DNA from: Hygrophila difformis
Lineage: Eukaryota; Streptophyta; Magnoliopsida; Lamiales; Acanthaceae
DNA: 64,000 nucleotides
Reading direction: 5' to 3'
Assembly (NCBI GenBank): GCA_030278955.1
Contig: JAOANR010000004.1
Span: 60,887,541 to 60,951,540, forward strand
The position numbers and the translations under genes are program-made. Positions 32,201 through 45,004 of the stretch are shown here, piece by piece (within the stretch, counting starts at the first letter, position 1; every line of letters starts with the position of its first letter). Under the pieces are notes generated by a model. It did not search any database and was not told the origin of the DNA. It saw only the letters and a list, made by a program, of their open reading frames with translations.

Positions 32201-33918
32201 TTTTAATAAAATTTAATATAATTTTAATTTTTTGCATTTCAGGCTTGAATTCAAGACAAATCATGAAGAGTGGATCAAATCAGTCAAACCCAAATTATGC
32301 TCTTATGCCTCTAGTCGTGTTTGGGCAGCAATAAACGCAACCCAAGAGAATTTAAAAAGTTTATACAAAATTAGAGAAGAAATGCGAGGTGCTCTACTAA
32401 GCCTGTTAAAGGTATAAAACATTATTTTCAATATATTGGATTCATTATCCATCCTTTGCGGCAGATAATAAATGAAGTTGTACCTATTGGTGGAAGTTTT
32501 TGATGGATGTACTTGTATTTCTAGATTCATAGTATTTTATGGATTGAAGGTTTTCTAGCATCATCAGAATTTCTGACGCATTCACCTGTCAATTTGCTTC
32601 TACACAAGTATTTACTATTTAGTTGTCCAGAACATTTAAGTTTGTAGTTGTTCTTGTTTTGCTTTTCAAAGCTTATTATTTCCTTTGAATATTAAGGTGT
32701 GCATTTAATTGTCACCAAAATCTGTCCTATGGCAAGAGAGGGAGTGATAGCAGTCTTAGGGACTCTTGAAGCAATGCAGAAGCTTTAGTATCCAAACACT
32801 TTTCATTTGTTTGAATTTTATTTGGTTATGTAGATTAGATTCTTTTGTTTGATGACATCCATATACATATAGGAAACTATGCTATACATGGCCTGCATAT
32901 CAAGAGTATAGAGATTGGTGTTCAGCATATTGGACATGTGAAGGGGAAAGAAAGTTTTTATCTTCATTTGGTTGGACATATTGGACTTTGGAGATTAGGT
33001 TATGGAGAGCTTAAATGGGTTTACACTTAAGAAATTTGATTTGAACCCTCTTGTATTACATCCAAATTTGCAATTATGACTTTATAATTTTGGAATGTTA
33101 TTTGTATTCGAATTTCAATTTAGATTAATGCTCATTTATTGTGATATGTTGGGCATTAAGTTCACTGCTGAACATGTAGTCAGCTGAATGTTGGGCATCA
33201 ATCTTCATATATCCATTTATATTTTATCTCGGTATGCAATCAGTGTAATATGTATCTTTGATTTTTGAAGGATGATGGGATCCTAGTACTTCCCACAGTA
33301 GCTGATCCTCCACCGAAGCTTAATTCTAAGAAGGGGCTCTCTGCAGAGGTCGAAGATAGAATGAATGTTTTGTTAAGCATTGCAAGCATGTCTGGAGGTT
33401 GTCAGGTAATCTAATATCCCAGAGTTTCAATTGTTGCTTGCAAATCTTTTCCTTGGTCCACATTATTTTTAGTCTTCAGGTTGCCCTTCCATTTGGAAAA
33501 CATGATGACTGTCCAATATCTATGTCACTTATTGCGTCCCATGGATGTGATAAGTTCCTACTTGATACTGTTTTGGATGTATATTCTCCTCTTCAAGAAG
33601 AAGCAATCAGTTATTCCAGTTCGTCTCCATTGCCAGATATCAACGGTAACTTGGATGCTGCTGAAATCCTTAAACAGAAGGTGATGCTTGATAATCTTGT
33701 CCCCGGAGAAATGATGTTAATATTTACTCCCGCATGGTGACATGGTTTATTACTTCATTTGTTGAAATATTTCTATTTGTTCAGGGGAATGCTGCATATA
33801 TGGGGAAACAATGGGTTAAGGCTGTGACTTACTACAGTGAGGCCATAAAATTGGATGATGCAAATGCAACTTATTACTGCAATAGGGCCGCAGCATATTT
33901 GGAGTTGGGATGGTTGGA

Positions 33919-33965
<47 letters not shown>

Positions 33966-34893
33966 CTATATATTATCTATATCTTTTATTTGACTGTCCT
34001 TTCTTTGGGAAGCTATCTTCTTACAACTAGCACACTTTATGATGTAGCTTCCAAAAAGCTGAGGAGGATTGCAATAAAGCAATATCTTTGGATAAGAAGG
34101 TGAGAGGGACTGTTTATCTCTTTTACACAATAGCAAAGGTTTATCATTGATTTATTCATTGAAATCTTTCTTTCATGTTGACTAAGAAGGTGAGAGGAAC
34201 TGCTTATCCCTTTTAAACACTCAATTGAAGCAATTCCACGTCTTTCACAAAATTATGTGATTTGTTAACTACTTGATACTTCATTGTTTGCTCAATCCAT
34301 ATTCCTGGATTGCATGTCTTGGAATTGGCACACAGTTCTCAAGAATTTATATTGTCTTGGCTGTGATGTAATGGCTTGTTGACCATGTCCCGACATTTAT
34401 CCTACTATGAATGACAGTAGAACAGTTTTATTTTTGTAGCTCTTCCTGTGCATAATGATCAAATTTAACTTTTGCTGGATAAGATTTGTGTACTTGAGTA
34501 TGCATGGCTTATTTGTTTATCCTCAATCTGCAGTATGTGAAAGGTTATTTGAGACGAGGGACAGCTAGGGAATCGCTTCTTTACTACAAAGATGCTCTTC
34601 AAGGTCCTACCATACTTCCGACCCTTTCTCCTGACACAATGTTTTGGTTTTCAGTTTGCAACATGTTAGCAATTTGACACACAATAATTCCTTAACTAAA
34701 TAATAGTACAGTTGTTTCAACCTCTTGGTGCAAATTTAGTATCAGATGTACGTAGTGACTAATTACTGTAACCCAAAAATATTTATCTTTCATATTTGTG
34801 TAACTTGCAGATTTCAATCATGCGCTTGTTTTGGAACCGCAGAACAAGGTTGCCAATATGGCTATAAAGCGGCTAAGGAAATTGATCCGTTGA
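29278..34893 (+). CDS. OM64: OM64 (mitochondrial outer membrane protein 64, Toc64-like)
   Basis: Exons: 29278-29507, 29819-29971, 30262-30386, 30684-30809, 31131-31312, 31471-31618, 32243-32411, 33271-33405, 33480-33680, 33785-33912, 34048-34099, 34534-34603, 34811-34893. An N-terminal transmembrane anchor (about residues 10-27, VWVVIGVGVAGVLILAEV) is followed by an amidase-fold domain with the signature GGSSSGSAVAVAA. Three TPR repeats form the C-terminus (GNAAYMGKQWVKAVTYYSEA...). This matches Arabidopsis OM64, a docking receptor for chaperone-bound preproteins on the mitochondrial surface; chloroplast Toc64 is the nearest alternative, but the N-terminus (NPKVWVVIGV...ILAE) fits OM64 better. 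Coding exons sum to 1802 nt. One base is missing at the exon 4-5 junction: exon 4 ends in phase 1, while exon 5 needs phase 2 to read MLASDPSVLHRVGYG. All other junctions agree. Confidence 0.9.
33923..33963 (+). repeat. CT dinucleotide microsatellite
   Basis: About 20 CT units start 10 bp into OM64 intron 10. Variable length here could affect donor use. Confidence 0.9.
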
Positions 34894-34919
34894 ATCTTCT
34901 TGTCTGTCCCCTGCATCAG

Positions 34920-36430
34920 TGAGCTGTCGTTGGACGAAAATTGAAGAGTTTTGTTTTAGACAATCTGGTATTTGGAACTCATCCAATTCAGCCCTTTGGG
35001 TTTTAGACGTGGACGCAAATTTGAGCAGTATGCTTTTCTTACGTACAAAATGAATCTCATATAAAAGGAGTAAATAGTGTGATCGGATATTGTTCATTCA
35101 TTTGATGGAAAAGAAACACTCCGTTAGGATCTTCACAATGCTGGTGGGCCGTTTTGCTTATGGGGGTTCGTTGGTAATGCTGTTAATATGTTTCCAAGAG
35201 TTGTAAGTCTTCACTAGTTTTGAAGAAAGTTGGAGAAATGCAACCCCATTTGGTTTTACTTTTACACCCTCAACCTCAAGCCGTTCGTTGTCTTAGAAAA
35301 AGTCCAGGTTTACACCTCAAGACATGTGGAAACTGAAATTACAAATTGGGTTTTAAACACACGGTTTGAGAATAAAACAAAACACATTTGGAGGTGTTTG
35401 ACAGTTTTGAGTGAGATATGAGCTGCTGCTTTGTGTTTTAACATTATTATTCTCAATCAATGGATGATTTTTTTCTTTTTTTTTTTTTTAAAAAATATCA
35501 CAGGTATCATAAAGCTTTCAACATATTGAGAGATTCAAAGGTAAAATATTTTGGTACTTATTTGACTCTAGGAACGGATCCACATACTTACTGTTTGTTA
35601 TACTTTGACGCAACATATACTATTCTCTTAATATCAAATCAGTATATTCTCCTTCCTCGTGAAATAACTATATGTACGTACTATGATTTATTTATTTATT
35701 TTTTAAGCTTTCCACGTTCTTACATATTGGTTTTATTTTTTACCAACCGGTGGTGGGATTCCACCACCACAAAAACGGAAATTAACTTCTTTCATCAAAT
35801 TTGGAAATCATAGTTATGTACGCTATTACATAGGAATCAATCATTCAATATAGCTTGATTTGGGATAAAGTCTTGCCATAATGATCTCCTTGTCCCTCCT
35901 CCTTGTATCTTTATAGTCTGTGTGATGTGGTCTTTCGCCATCTCTTTCCTGTATAATTTGCGGAACCAAAAAAAAAAAAAAAAAGAAGAAGTGTACAACA
36001 CTCTTTTTATTTATTTTAGTTATAGCAGTAGTATTTTTTAGGAAGTAATACAACACTCTATATAAAGTATACGATGTGATTTAAGGGAGGCCCTGGGCCC
36101 CCGGCCATAGCCATAGCCATAGCGGGATCCAAATGGGTCGGATAGGATACGTTGATTACCGAGCGGGTTACCGGTCCGGGATAAAAAGTTGACATCGGCG
36201 GCGACACAAGTACAACTGTTCAAGTATCTTTGATTTTTATTCCCCACACATATATTCCTATTCATCAGTCATCCATCCCTATTTCATGAATGAATAAATA
36301 AAAACAATAAAAAAAGAAATTCAATTGGCGTTACTATAAATAATTATTGCGGCTTAAATTCTTGCACATTATCCTTCTCTCTCGTCTCTTCTGCTCCTTC
36401 AAGTTCAACCCGCCTTCCAATTTTCAAGCC
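34920..36430. other. Intergenic between OM64 and the next gene
   Basis: It contains the OM64 3' UTR, a poly-T tract near 35470 and a poly-A tract near 35966. No supportable gene is seen. Confidence 0.45.
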
Positions 36431-36468
36431 TTTTTTGCTTTCCTTCAATCGACATTCCACGAGCTTCA

Positions 36469-38599
36469 ATGGAGAGTTCGCCTTCATCCTTAGCCCCTTT
36501 ATTGCTGAGAAATTTGCTCATTTCGTTGTTCGTTTATGCCGAAAAATCCCTGCTTTACTTGTCCCAGAAATCCAGGCTTCTTCAATTCATCCGTTCTTTC
36601 CTCGTTTCGGTTCTGCTCTTCTTTCTTAATCTCTTGCCGGTTCTTTTCTCCTCCATCACGCCTTCCCCCGAGTCGCGGGCTTACCCTCTGAGGTCGTCCA
36701 CAAACGATGACAATTCTTCCGCGGTTGTCAGCGGCGGAGCAGCGATGTCCTCGTTCGTTCGCGGCGTGGGCAATTCGGGGGTTTCCAGGGCGCTTTGTCA
36801 GTTACTGCTGTTGATGAATGAAATTCCGGTGAGTTCGCGGAAATACGAAGTGGTTAGGTCATTGATCGAGAAGCTTGTCGCCGAGAATTTGGCGGAGGGC
36901 AGTCAAGCTTTGAGGGAAGTTAATTGTGCTGTGCTGTCGGCGGCTTTTGGAAGGACGTTGAGCCAGCTTGAATCGGCGGTGGTGGAGCAAAGGCGGAGCG
37001 GCGACGACGATGTGGTGGCCTTGCCGCGGGAGAGTGGCGGGAGCCTTTTGCTGAAGGGGGTCAGCTATATCGGACGCAAGGCGTGGCGATACGCGAAATC
37101 CGGTAGCGAGATGAGCCGGTCAGGGAACTCGGCGGAGAAGCTGGCGGCAGAGCTGCTATGGCTGGTGCAGAAGATGGCGGCGTCTGGATGTGCTGAAGAA
37201 GCTGTCCACAAGTGGGCTTCAGCTTCGAAGCTGGCCGTGCTTGGTTTTTCTGCTGAGCCAAGGCTACAGGGATCCTTAGTTAAAGTCTCAGGTAAAATTG
37301 ATACTTTGATAGAACTTCCCTATAGGTAATATCGTAGTTGGATTGGCTTTCTTTCCTTTTTTTTTTTTGCTGTTATTCTCCGCGAATGATGAAATCATGA
37401 CACATAGTACGCTCTAGGCGAATTGCACTTTTTTTTTTTTTTTGGCTGTACAAGGTGTCACTCTTCAGCCGAGTTTTTCTTGCGATTAAGTTGTTTGAAC
37501 TTGGCAATTGTGAACTCTTAGGGGAATTGATGTTGAATAGACCATAATGGCGTGGCTGTAAGGGGCTTACCAGTTACCATGCATGGCGCTGTCTTCGTGC
37601 ATCCATTGGAGAAGGCACGCGTGCGCGCACCTAACTATCCCCCATTTTAATCATGTCAAACCGACCTTTCTCATCTTTCACTTATGGAAATTGAGTCGTG
37701 CATTGTTTTGATTTACAATATGAAAAAGTGTCTTGTTCAGTAGTCAGTTGTTAGACGTGATTTATTATTATTTGTTTGTATTAGAATGTTTGGCAAGGCA
37801 GTTTTTTGATGTATAATATGGAACAAACTTTGTAAAATTCTACTCCATATGAAAAAGCTAAAAACTATTTTAATGTGCCAAGCTACCATGCCTTCTCAAT
37901 AATAGCTTACCAAACGTTAAAATTAGTTATTTGAATTTGTTAACAGGCGGGAAGTTATTAAGAAAACATTGAAAACTGATTCAAATGTTGTTTGTGGAAT
38001 ACCTTTTAAGTATAATATGACGAATGTGTGCATTGCTTCCATATGAATTTGCAGAAGAATGGGGATTGAAGTGTTGAGTATGTCTTATAGTCTCATATGT
38101 TACCTATTGAGTTGCTAATTAATTGCTGTTCTTTTATTAATTGAGATGTATTCTCCTTCTCACTCTCTCCCAAAAAAATTGAGATGTATTCTTACTTCGT
38201 TTGGCAGCATTCTTGATTGAGCAAGCAAAGGATGTTGGCCAGGAGCAAGAAGAAGATGGGAACACGGGCACGCACAAAGACGAACAATTTATCAGACAAA
38301 CCAAGGTGAAACTGCTCGTGTCCTGGCTGCCACTCCTGTGCCGTGCCACCAATGGCACTGATGCTCCAATCATGAATTTCACAGAGAGGACACAACTGGA
38401 GAAGACATTGGATGAGATAGTCTCTACTTTAGAGGCCGATGAGCAAGAATTGGTGCTATCCCTCTGGCTTCACCATTTCACTTTTTGTCCTGCCTCTGAC
38501 TGGCCAAATATGCGCACTTCCTACACCCAGTGGTACAATGCCTCCCGCACAAGGCTCTTGGCTTCAGCTGCAGCTTCTGCTGCTTCTTCATCTAGCTGA
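36469..38599 (+). CDS. Plant protein of unknown function, two exons, hydrophobic N-terminus
   Basis: The exons are 36469-37291 and 38208-38599, in phase (G|CA gives Ala), for 404 aa. The N-terminus has a strongly hydrophobic segment (about residues 42-63, IRSFLVSVLLFFLNLLPVLF), probably membrane-inserted. A helical body includes KWASASKLAVLGFSAEPRLQ. The second exon carries KLLVSWLPLLCRATNGTDAP and VLSLWLHHFTFCPASDWPN, which look like conserved blocks, and ends in an Ala/Ser tail. I recognise the protein as plant-like and conserved in style but cannot name a domain or function. The ATG at 36469 follows a C/T-rich leader. It has no obvious link to its neighbours. Confidence 0.8.
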
Positions 38600-40212
38600 A
38601 GGTCCTTTTGTTTTGCATCTAAGAGGACTTCATTGGCAGGTAGCACATCATTTCCACTGTCCGTCTCCAGATTGGAAAAATGATGCTTGCTGCGTTTGAG
38701 TTAAAAGCTTCGCCGGGCTTAGTATATAATGATGTAAATCATACATATACTCTATTCATAGAAGGAAACAAATGCCTCACATCTCTTGTAAGATGCAGAG
38801 ATTAACAGCTGTAAGTGAGGCAGGTTATTCACACTTACTGGGATGTCATTATATAGTTACTGAACATCTTTTACTACTATAATTATTTTGAGGTAAGAAA
38901 TTTGTGTTCATAAAATGCAAGCCTTTTTCTCACTATCTTAAATGAATGTTTATTCTCGGTAGCATGCTATTAACTGAGCACTATTTTGTGCTGTTAAAGG
39001 TAGACAAAATATCAACTATCCTATACTATCTGTGCAAGTTCTAACTGATCCTTGAAATGATCCTGATCATTAATCGAACTGTTGACACAGATATGTTGGG
39101 ATCGGCCTGAACTCTGTCATACTAATGCTTAATTTGTTATGTTCTTATGTCCTGTATCGACATAAATAGCTGCTGAATAAGTACATACATAACCTGCATT
39201 AAATGCTTGATTGCTTTGTAGTAGTACTTTATTACGTTTTAAATGCATTAAGTTTAGATGTGTGGATTCTTTAACGAGAATGCAAGTTCTTCTGTTGAAA
39301 CTTATGATTGCTGCCTTTTATGGTGGGGTCTGGTTTTTCCCTTGGTGTTGCTTTATTCATGATAATATAGTGCGTTTTTGCCTCAACATAGTTTTTACTG
39401 ACGACCAATAGATGGGAGCTCCATGACAGCATGAGTTGTGTCTTGAGTTTATAAATCATGGTGAAGTCTGATGTGGTCAATAAATGTCATTCTGTGCCTG
39501 AGGGCAAGAGAGTAAAATCACCTGTGAAAAGTCATGATCATAAGCAGAAGGAATATCTCCTCGCCCTTCATTGTGAATGTTTAGTTTACATGTCTGTATT
39601 ATAGATTTATAGGTGAAGACCACGGTCATGGTGACAAAGGGCCGCTACATTGGGCAGAAAGTGACAGGTACATGCCAAAGTTCATATGAACGTTTACACA
39701 CTCATACTTGAATCTCTATTGAACATATCTTTTCACAAACGTAGTGGAGTATTCATGTTACTTGAAATTGCCAAGTGGCTGAGTTATGTGGTTTCTTATT
39801 CTTAGCAGCATGTCAATCCTGGAGATGACAGCCTATGTTGTTACAAAGTGAAGGACTTAGAATGAATATCGAACTTGTGAGATGATGATAATTGGGGTTC
39901 CTACAAACAGAAGCAAATAATTATGAACTAATAAAACACCAGGAAGATTATAGCATAAGATATATGAAGTGCTTAACGTATAAATCTCACATAATTGTAA
40001 ACTACAGAAAAGCATAACTTAATGAAATGAATAAGTTCTTCTTTCTAGTTTTCAACTTAGAAAAGATGTGCACTTGTCTATCTAGTAGTTGGCTCAGTCT
40101 GATCAGATTACAGCTTTCAAAATGGTTGCCCCTCCTACTACAAGAGTAGTTAGAATTAAGAATTGAAGGGTTCATTAAATTTCAAAACTGGCTAGCTCAA
40201 ACAGATCACTGG
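38600..40212. other. 3' flank and intergenic, no gene seen
   Basis: It is AT-rich sequence with scattered short frames only. No repeat boundary or RNA gene is recognised. Confidence 0.45.
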
Positions 40213-41881
40213 CTAGCTTGCAACCTGTTGGTGGTTTGGTTTGGACCTAATTGTTTCTAGGCTGGTCAACAACAGTGAGCCAACTTGTTTGGATTGCCCA
40301 ATAACGGGTTGAAGTGGATTGTAAATCGGGGTCTAGATGAGATTTGAATTTGAAGCAGAAATATGAGCTCTTTAGATTCATGGTAGTGAACTACATGAGG
40401 CATACCTGTGATAAGTGGGAAGCATCGTTCCTGAGACCTAAACCTTCTCGTACTGTGCTGATTCGGTTGTGCATTGTAAGGATTAGATGTCCATAGGTTA
40501 GTCTTGGTTGTTGTTCCACAGTTTGGACAAAGCTGTAAGTTAGTGCTCCCATTGCCTTTCCCATGAAAGCCTAAATAAACAAACATATGCAATCAGATAG
40601 TCACTGCCACTCAGTATATTCAACTGAATACATTTTAGTTGTAAGTCTGTACATTTGGTCGAATAATCTTTAACTAGTTTCTCTTCGCTATTGACCTCCT
40701 CTAGTTTTGGATTATCACTGCTTTGGAAATAAATTAGTCGGCTGCTTACTGTTGTATCTCCAGTGTTCTGATGATCATCGCAGGCACTGATGCAGATTGC
40801 ATATCCCCCACTGGTGCCTTTGAATGCAGCATGTGGGACTCGATGATCCTCCCATTTGTAATAACCATCCCTATTTGAAAATGAAAAACAACTTGGTGTT
40901 TGAGCATATGATGGAATGCAGGCTGCAGCTACAAAGTTTTGAGTTGAAAGTGTAACCTGATTATCCTGCAAACATTAGGGAGGTCCAGAAAGGTTCCGCT
41001 GAAGCAAGTATCTATGATGGAATGCAGTGTTGCTCCCCCAGGTAGGGGTCGAACAATGGTGGCGTTAAGTTCATCATCCAGTATCCGACCTTCAGTTTCA
41101 TAGTCAACCGGCAATAAGGATTCGTCATATCCATCAATCTCATCTCCATCGCGATCTCTCACTTGTGATCCGTGGCCAGAGTAATGAAACACTAAGGAGT
41201 CCCCAGGCCGGCAGCCTTGGACAAGCCATCGCAGTGCAGCTCTGATATTTTTCTTTGTAGGGGTATGGGAGGGGTCTTGTTCCTCTGGAATATATACATA
41301 ATAAAATCAAGAAATGAGTTATTTATGAGATCTACTTCTGAAGATGAATTAAATTTCACACTGCTATCAATACCTGTCAGCACAACGATGGAGGCGTTTG
41401 GGAACCGAAACCTCTCTATCAAAAGCTTCTTCATAAGCATCACATCATTGATGCTGCCATCGAGACTCTGGCGGTTCCCCTTGTAGGTGATCCCACACAG
41501 AACAGCTCGTTTTGATCCGTGCGCAGGAGGAGTCTGCAGGCGCGTCTGTACCTGATACACTCTTCCTGTGTTTCCAGGCTGGTAAAACCCGCCGTAGGCT
41601 GAATAACCCGGGTGAGTTACATACCTGTCACTGGCAGTGTATTCGACATTACTAATTGGTCCATATTGATGGTAGTAGCCGTTGTAATCACTTCTTCCGC
41701 CTCCCTGTGGAAGGTAGTACCCATTGTAGTCAGATCTTCCGGTTCCATATGGAAGGTAGCTGTCGTAATCTCTCTGGAACGAAGTATATTGATGGCAAGC
41801 CGGACAGTATAGGCTCGTTGCCGCAAGTGGCACCAGAGATGGCATGCCACACGAGTTGCAGGTCTGACTCTTGGTTGCCAT
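40213..41881 (-). CDS. Type I metacaspase with LSD1-type zinc finger
   Basis: The exons (minus) are 41881-41374, 41284-40957, 40870-40750 and 40570-40406, all in phase (374 codons). A last exon at 40332-40213 is tentative; reading through exon 4 instead gives VCLM then stop. The N-terminus has an LSD1-type zinc finger (CNSCG...YCPAC). A Tyr/Gly-rich prodomain follows with a tandem GRSDYNGYY repeat. The p20 domain has catalytic His207 (FHYSGHGS) and Cys263 (IIDTCFSGTFLDLP), then the p10 part. Type I metacaspases are Cys proteases cutting after Arg/Lys and act in cell-death control. The residue after the catalytic Cys is Phe, where the family usually has His (CHSG). The usual C-terminal EPQLSS-like end was not found. 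Confidence 0.88.
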
Positions 41882-43081
41882 TTTCCTGTTTTTGTTTGTT
41901 CTTTAGACGTTTAGTGACGAAAGTATTTATATTAGGCGTGGTGGGAGAACATTCTCTCTAGCAGAGTTACTTGAATTTAGAGAATTGGATTCATATAATT
42001 TTCTTTATCTTCTTGATCATCGAATAATATATTCTGTTTTAGCTGGAGTCACTGGATATAGTAATTAAACACAAACTGTATCGTATACATAGACATTCAG
42101 GAGACGAATCTACTAAGCTAGAAGAATTTCATTGCTATCAAACTTTTGACCAAAAACAGATGAATCTGTGCACCATCTGCAGAAAATTCTTATGCCCAAG
42201 GAATAATACATTTGTTTATGCCGCATGTGTTAGCCCAATCTTTCTGACTTTGTCCATAAATTCATTGTAACATCAGTTTGAAAGTTGCAGGTCGAGTAGA
42301 GACTTGGGAGAATAAGAATCGTCCGTCCATTGGCTAAAACGGAAGTGGGGGATGGGGCATATTGACAATAGCTGCCTTTTTTTGCTGAAAAGTGGCCGGA
42401 AGCATAAGTACCTCATGTCATGTCCCCTGCGTGAAAATCCCGCAGTTTTGACTGAATGTAAGACATTCGATCCCATACTCATCATCACGTTATAATCTTT
42501 TCACAGAACAAGAATCAAGCTTCACGAGACTTGCCTTTTCGCGTGCTTTTGTCTGTTGCTGATGCGATTTCACTTCCGAGCATCATGTTTTAATACAGCG
42601 GTTGGAAATTGGTACTACTCAAATTTATTGGCACTAAATTTCTCAAAGAATCATTGTTGTTCATTTCTTTCCTTTGACGACTGAGTCACAGCCTGTGTTG
42701 GAGCAGCTCATCGAGCTCAAGTTTTTCATTACAATTATTTGGTTCACGGTTTATTCCTGGTTTGCAACGATGCAAGATTTCCATTGTTTGTTATTAATAT
42801 TTTAGAGTATGACGGAGAGGAGTTATTTTCGTTTGGTATTATAGCTGTGTCCTTTATAACAACTCTCATATCTCTCATTGCAGCATGGAATACCAGCGAA
42901 GCTACTAATAGACAGATTTATTGCAAATGAACAAGCAACAAGACGCGAAAAAGATCCAACATATGAAGTTGGCAGAATGGCAGTCAATGAATTCAACTCG
43001 AATGGTACAAGTAATTGATCAGAATATTATGAGTTACACTGCTCTTTTTTACTTGTTCCATTAACATATTGCTCTTCATAG
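41882..43081. other. Spacer between the two metacaspases
   Basis: It holds the promoter of the first metacaspase (right side of 41881) and the 3' end of the second. No further gene is recognised. Confidence 0.45.
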
Positions 43082-44510
43082 TTACAGCTTGAACTCTTCA
43101 TTGATATCGAACTTTTCTGAGGATGACAATAGTGGATCCTGATCATTTATCCGTAAAAGTAAGTATGAATCAATATATCCTTTGCACTCAACAAAATAAT
43201 GTCGTTATGGCTTTTTGTCTGAAAAGATTACACAGGGGTACCTGTAAGATCCTGTGGTTGAAGAGTCTCTGTATCCCTGCAATGAAGCATCCTGAGTTTT
43301 CCAACCTATGGGCATGCTTGAGGGTGTCGTGTATAGACTGCAGGATACTACGGTAAGTGATCTTATTGTTCTTATCGACTGGATCTTTGATCGCCCTTAT
43401 GAATGCGAATGTCATGGCACCGGCAATTTCCTTGGAGAGAGCCTACAATTGAAGCAACAGCAGTGTCACACTCACACGAACGGATTTAGGTAAGGACGCT
43501 GAAAAACATTCGACTAGAGAGGTGAACCGATGTATCTGCTGCGAGTTGGTAATCCTCACACGCGCTGAAGCAGATTGCTTTTCCACCTCTGGGGCGTTTA
43601 TCAGCGCCCGAAGGAGGACTGTTGTCTTCCCATCTATCACTGCGGTAAGATTTGCATCACTGCCATAAGTATATCATTACATCGTCGCATCACTGGAATG
43701 GGAATAAGGAACAGGGAAATCAACATACATGACCGCGTTGTAGACATGGGGTAAGTCGAGCACAGTTCCACTGTGACAGCAATCGATGATGGCGTGCAGC
43801 GTGACACCTTTGATCAGTGGCCTGACAATGGCTTCGTTGATGTAATTATCGATGATTTGGCCGTTGTCCTCGAAATCAACAGGGCAGATGGTTTCGTCGA
43901 ACCCATCAATCTCATCGCGAACCTCATCGCGCTGTCTCTTCCCGTGCCCGGAAAAGAAGAACACCAATGAGTGGTTTGGCTTTATTTCCCTCATGAGCCA
44001 CCGGAAGCCTTCTTCGATGTTCTTCCTTGTTGGAGACATATAACTCTCATTTTCTGCAACACAGACGGTGGAGAGAAACACCATTACAAGCAAGCCCCGC
44101 GAAGACCATTACAAGCAAGCCAATCAAACATTACCTGCAAGAATCAGGATGGACTCAGGTGGGAATCCAAACCGATCCATAAGTAAACTGGTCATGTTGG
44201 TGAGATCCTGCAGAGTTCCCTGGAGCTCATACCGTTGGTTCTTGTAGGAAACGGCACAAAGAAACGCGCGTTTATTCCCTCTTGGAGGAGGATCGGAGGG
44301 ATCAATACGAGGAGGCAACACTCTCGGGGTTTGATCACGACGGCTGTTACTGCTCGTCAGTCTCTTAAAAAAGAACTTGGCTTCGGTTTTCTTCTTCAGT
44401 ATCTCAAGGCTGAGGCTTCGGTCTTTCATACTGCCCATGAAGCCGTACGACTTTGTTCTGCATTGACAGCGAGTATACATACATTTATATATATGCTGAT
44501 CATCCGCCAT
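43082..44510 (-). CDS. Type I metacaspase, degenerate N-terminal zinc finger
   Basis: The exons (minus) are 44510-44135, 44053-43729, 43639-43528, 43442-43242 and 43138-43082. All are GT-AG and in phase, giving 356 aa. The N-terminus has only KCMYTRCQC and lacks the second Cys pair, so the LSD1 finger is reduced. The prodomain carries PPRIDPSDPPPRGNKRAFL. Catalytic residues are His162 (FFFSGHG) and Cys218 (IIDCCHSGTVLDLP). The acidic Ca-site region DEIDGFDETICPVD and the conserved tail DPLLSSSEKFDINEEFKL are present. It is a paralogue of the neighbour at 40213-41881 on the same strand with the same exon pattern, hence a tandem duplication. It resembles AtMC3-type proteins more than AtMC1. Confidence 0.92.
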
Positions 44511-44850
44511 TGAAAGAATTTATGCGGATCCTGTAAGTTACAGAATTCGCGCGGAAAAGAAGTAATTAATTTATACAAGGAGCAGCGATAAATTATAGAC
44601 GGTTGGAGCGTTTTAGCAGCCATGGGAGGGAAAGTTGTGCAATTCTTTAAATTGGTATCGTCTGTCTATCGATCTTTTGGGAAGAACCAGATTCTGGTGT
44701 TGCTGCCTTTTCCTGATCATCTGCCATGTCAAAATTGATTGTGGATGGTGGGTAGCCTCCTTTATGGATTCTTTTCTCTTTTCGTTCACACCAAGTCAAG
44801 TATATGCATGGATATGGCAGAAAAAAGAAAATACAAAAGTAAGAGAGGTG

Positions 44851-44937
44851 TCCGACCTGCCGGATTCGAACCAGCGACCTAAGGATTTCAGCTTCACTTA
44901 CTACAGTCCTCCGCTCTACCAACTGAGCTAAGGTCGG
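44851..44937 (-). tRNA. tRNA-Tyr (GTA) with intron
   Basis: The minus strand reads CCGACCTTAGCTCAGTTGG at its 5' end. The acceptor CCGACCT pairs with AGGTCGG, with A as discriminator. The anticodon arm reads GACTGTAG, followed by an intron of about 13 nt (near TAAGTGAAGCTGA), before the CCTTAGG arm. The T arm is GCTGG-TTCGAAT-CCGGC. Plant tRNA-Tyr genes are known to carry an intron here. It is 87 nt in total. Confidence 0.95.
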
Positions 44938-45004
44938 ATATTGGAAGTGAAGTGATTTTAACATATTTTGATTGAAATAAAAATTAAATTAGAGGCATGA
45001 AAAA

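Noticed and set aside
36038..36265. Minus-strand 75-codon frame with GYGYGRG
   Set aside because: It is short and low-complexity at its end, with no signal peptide or family match. It is not supportable as a gene.
42273..42930. Small frames between the two metacaspases
   Set aside because: They have random-like composition and no splice-consistent extension or family signal.
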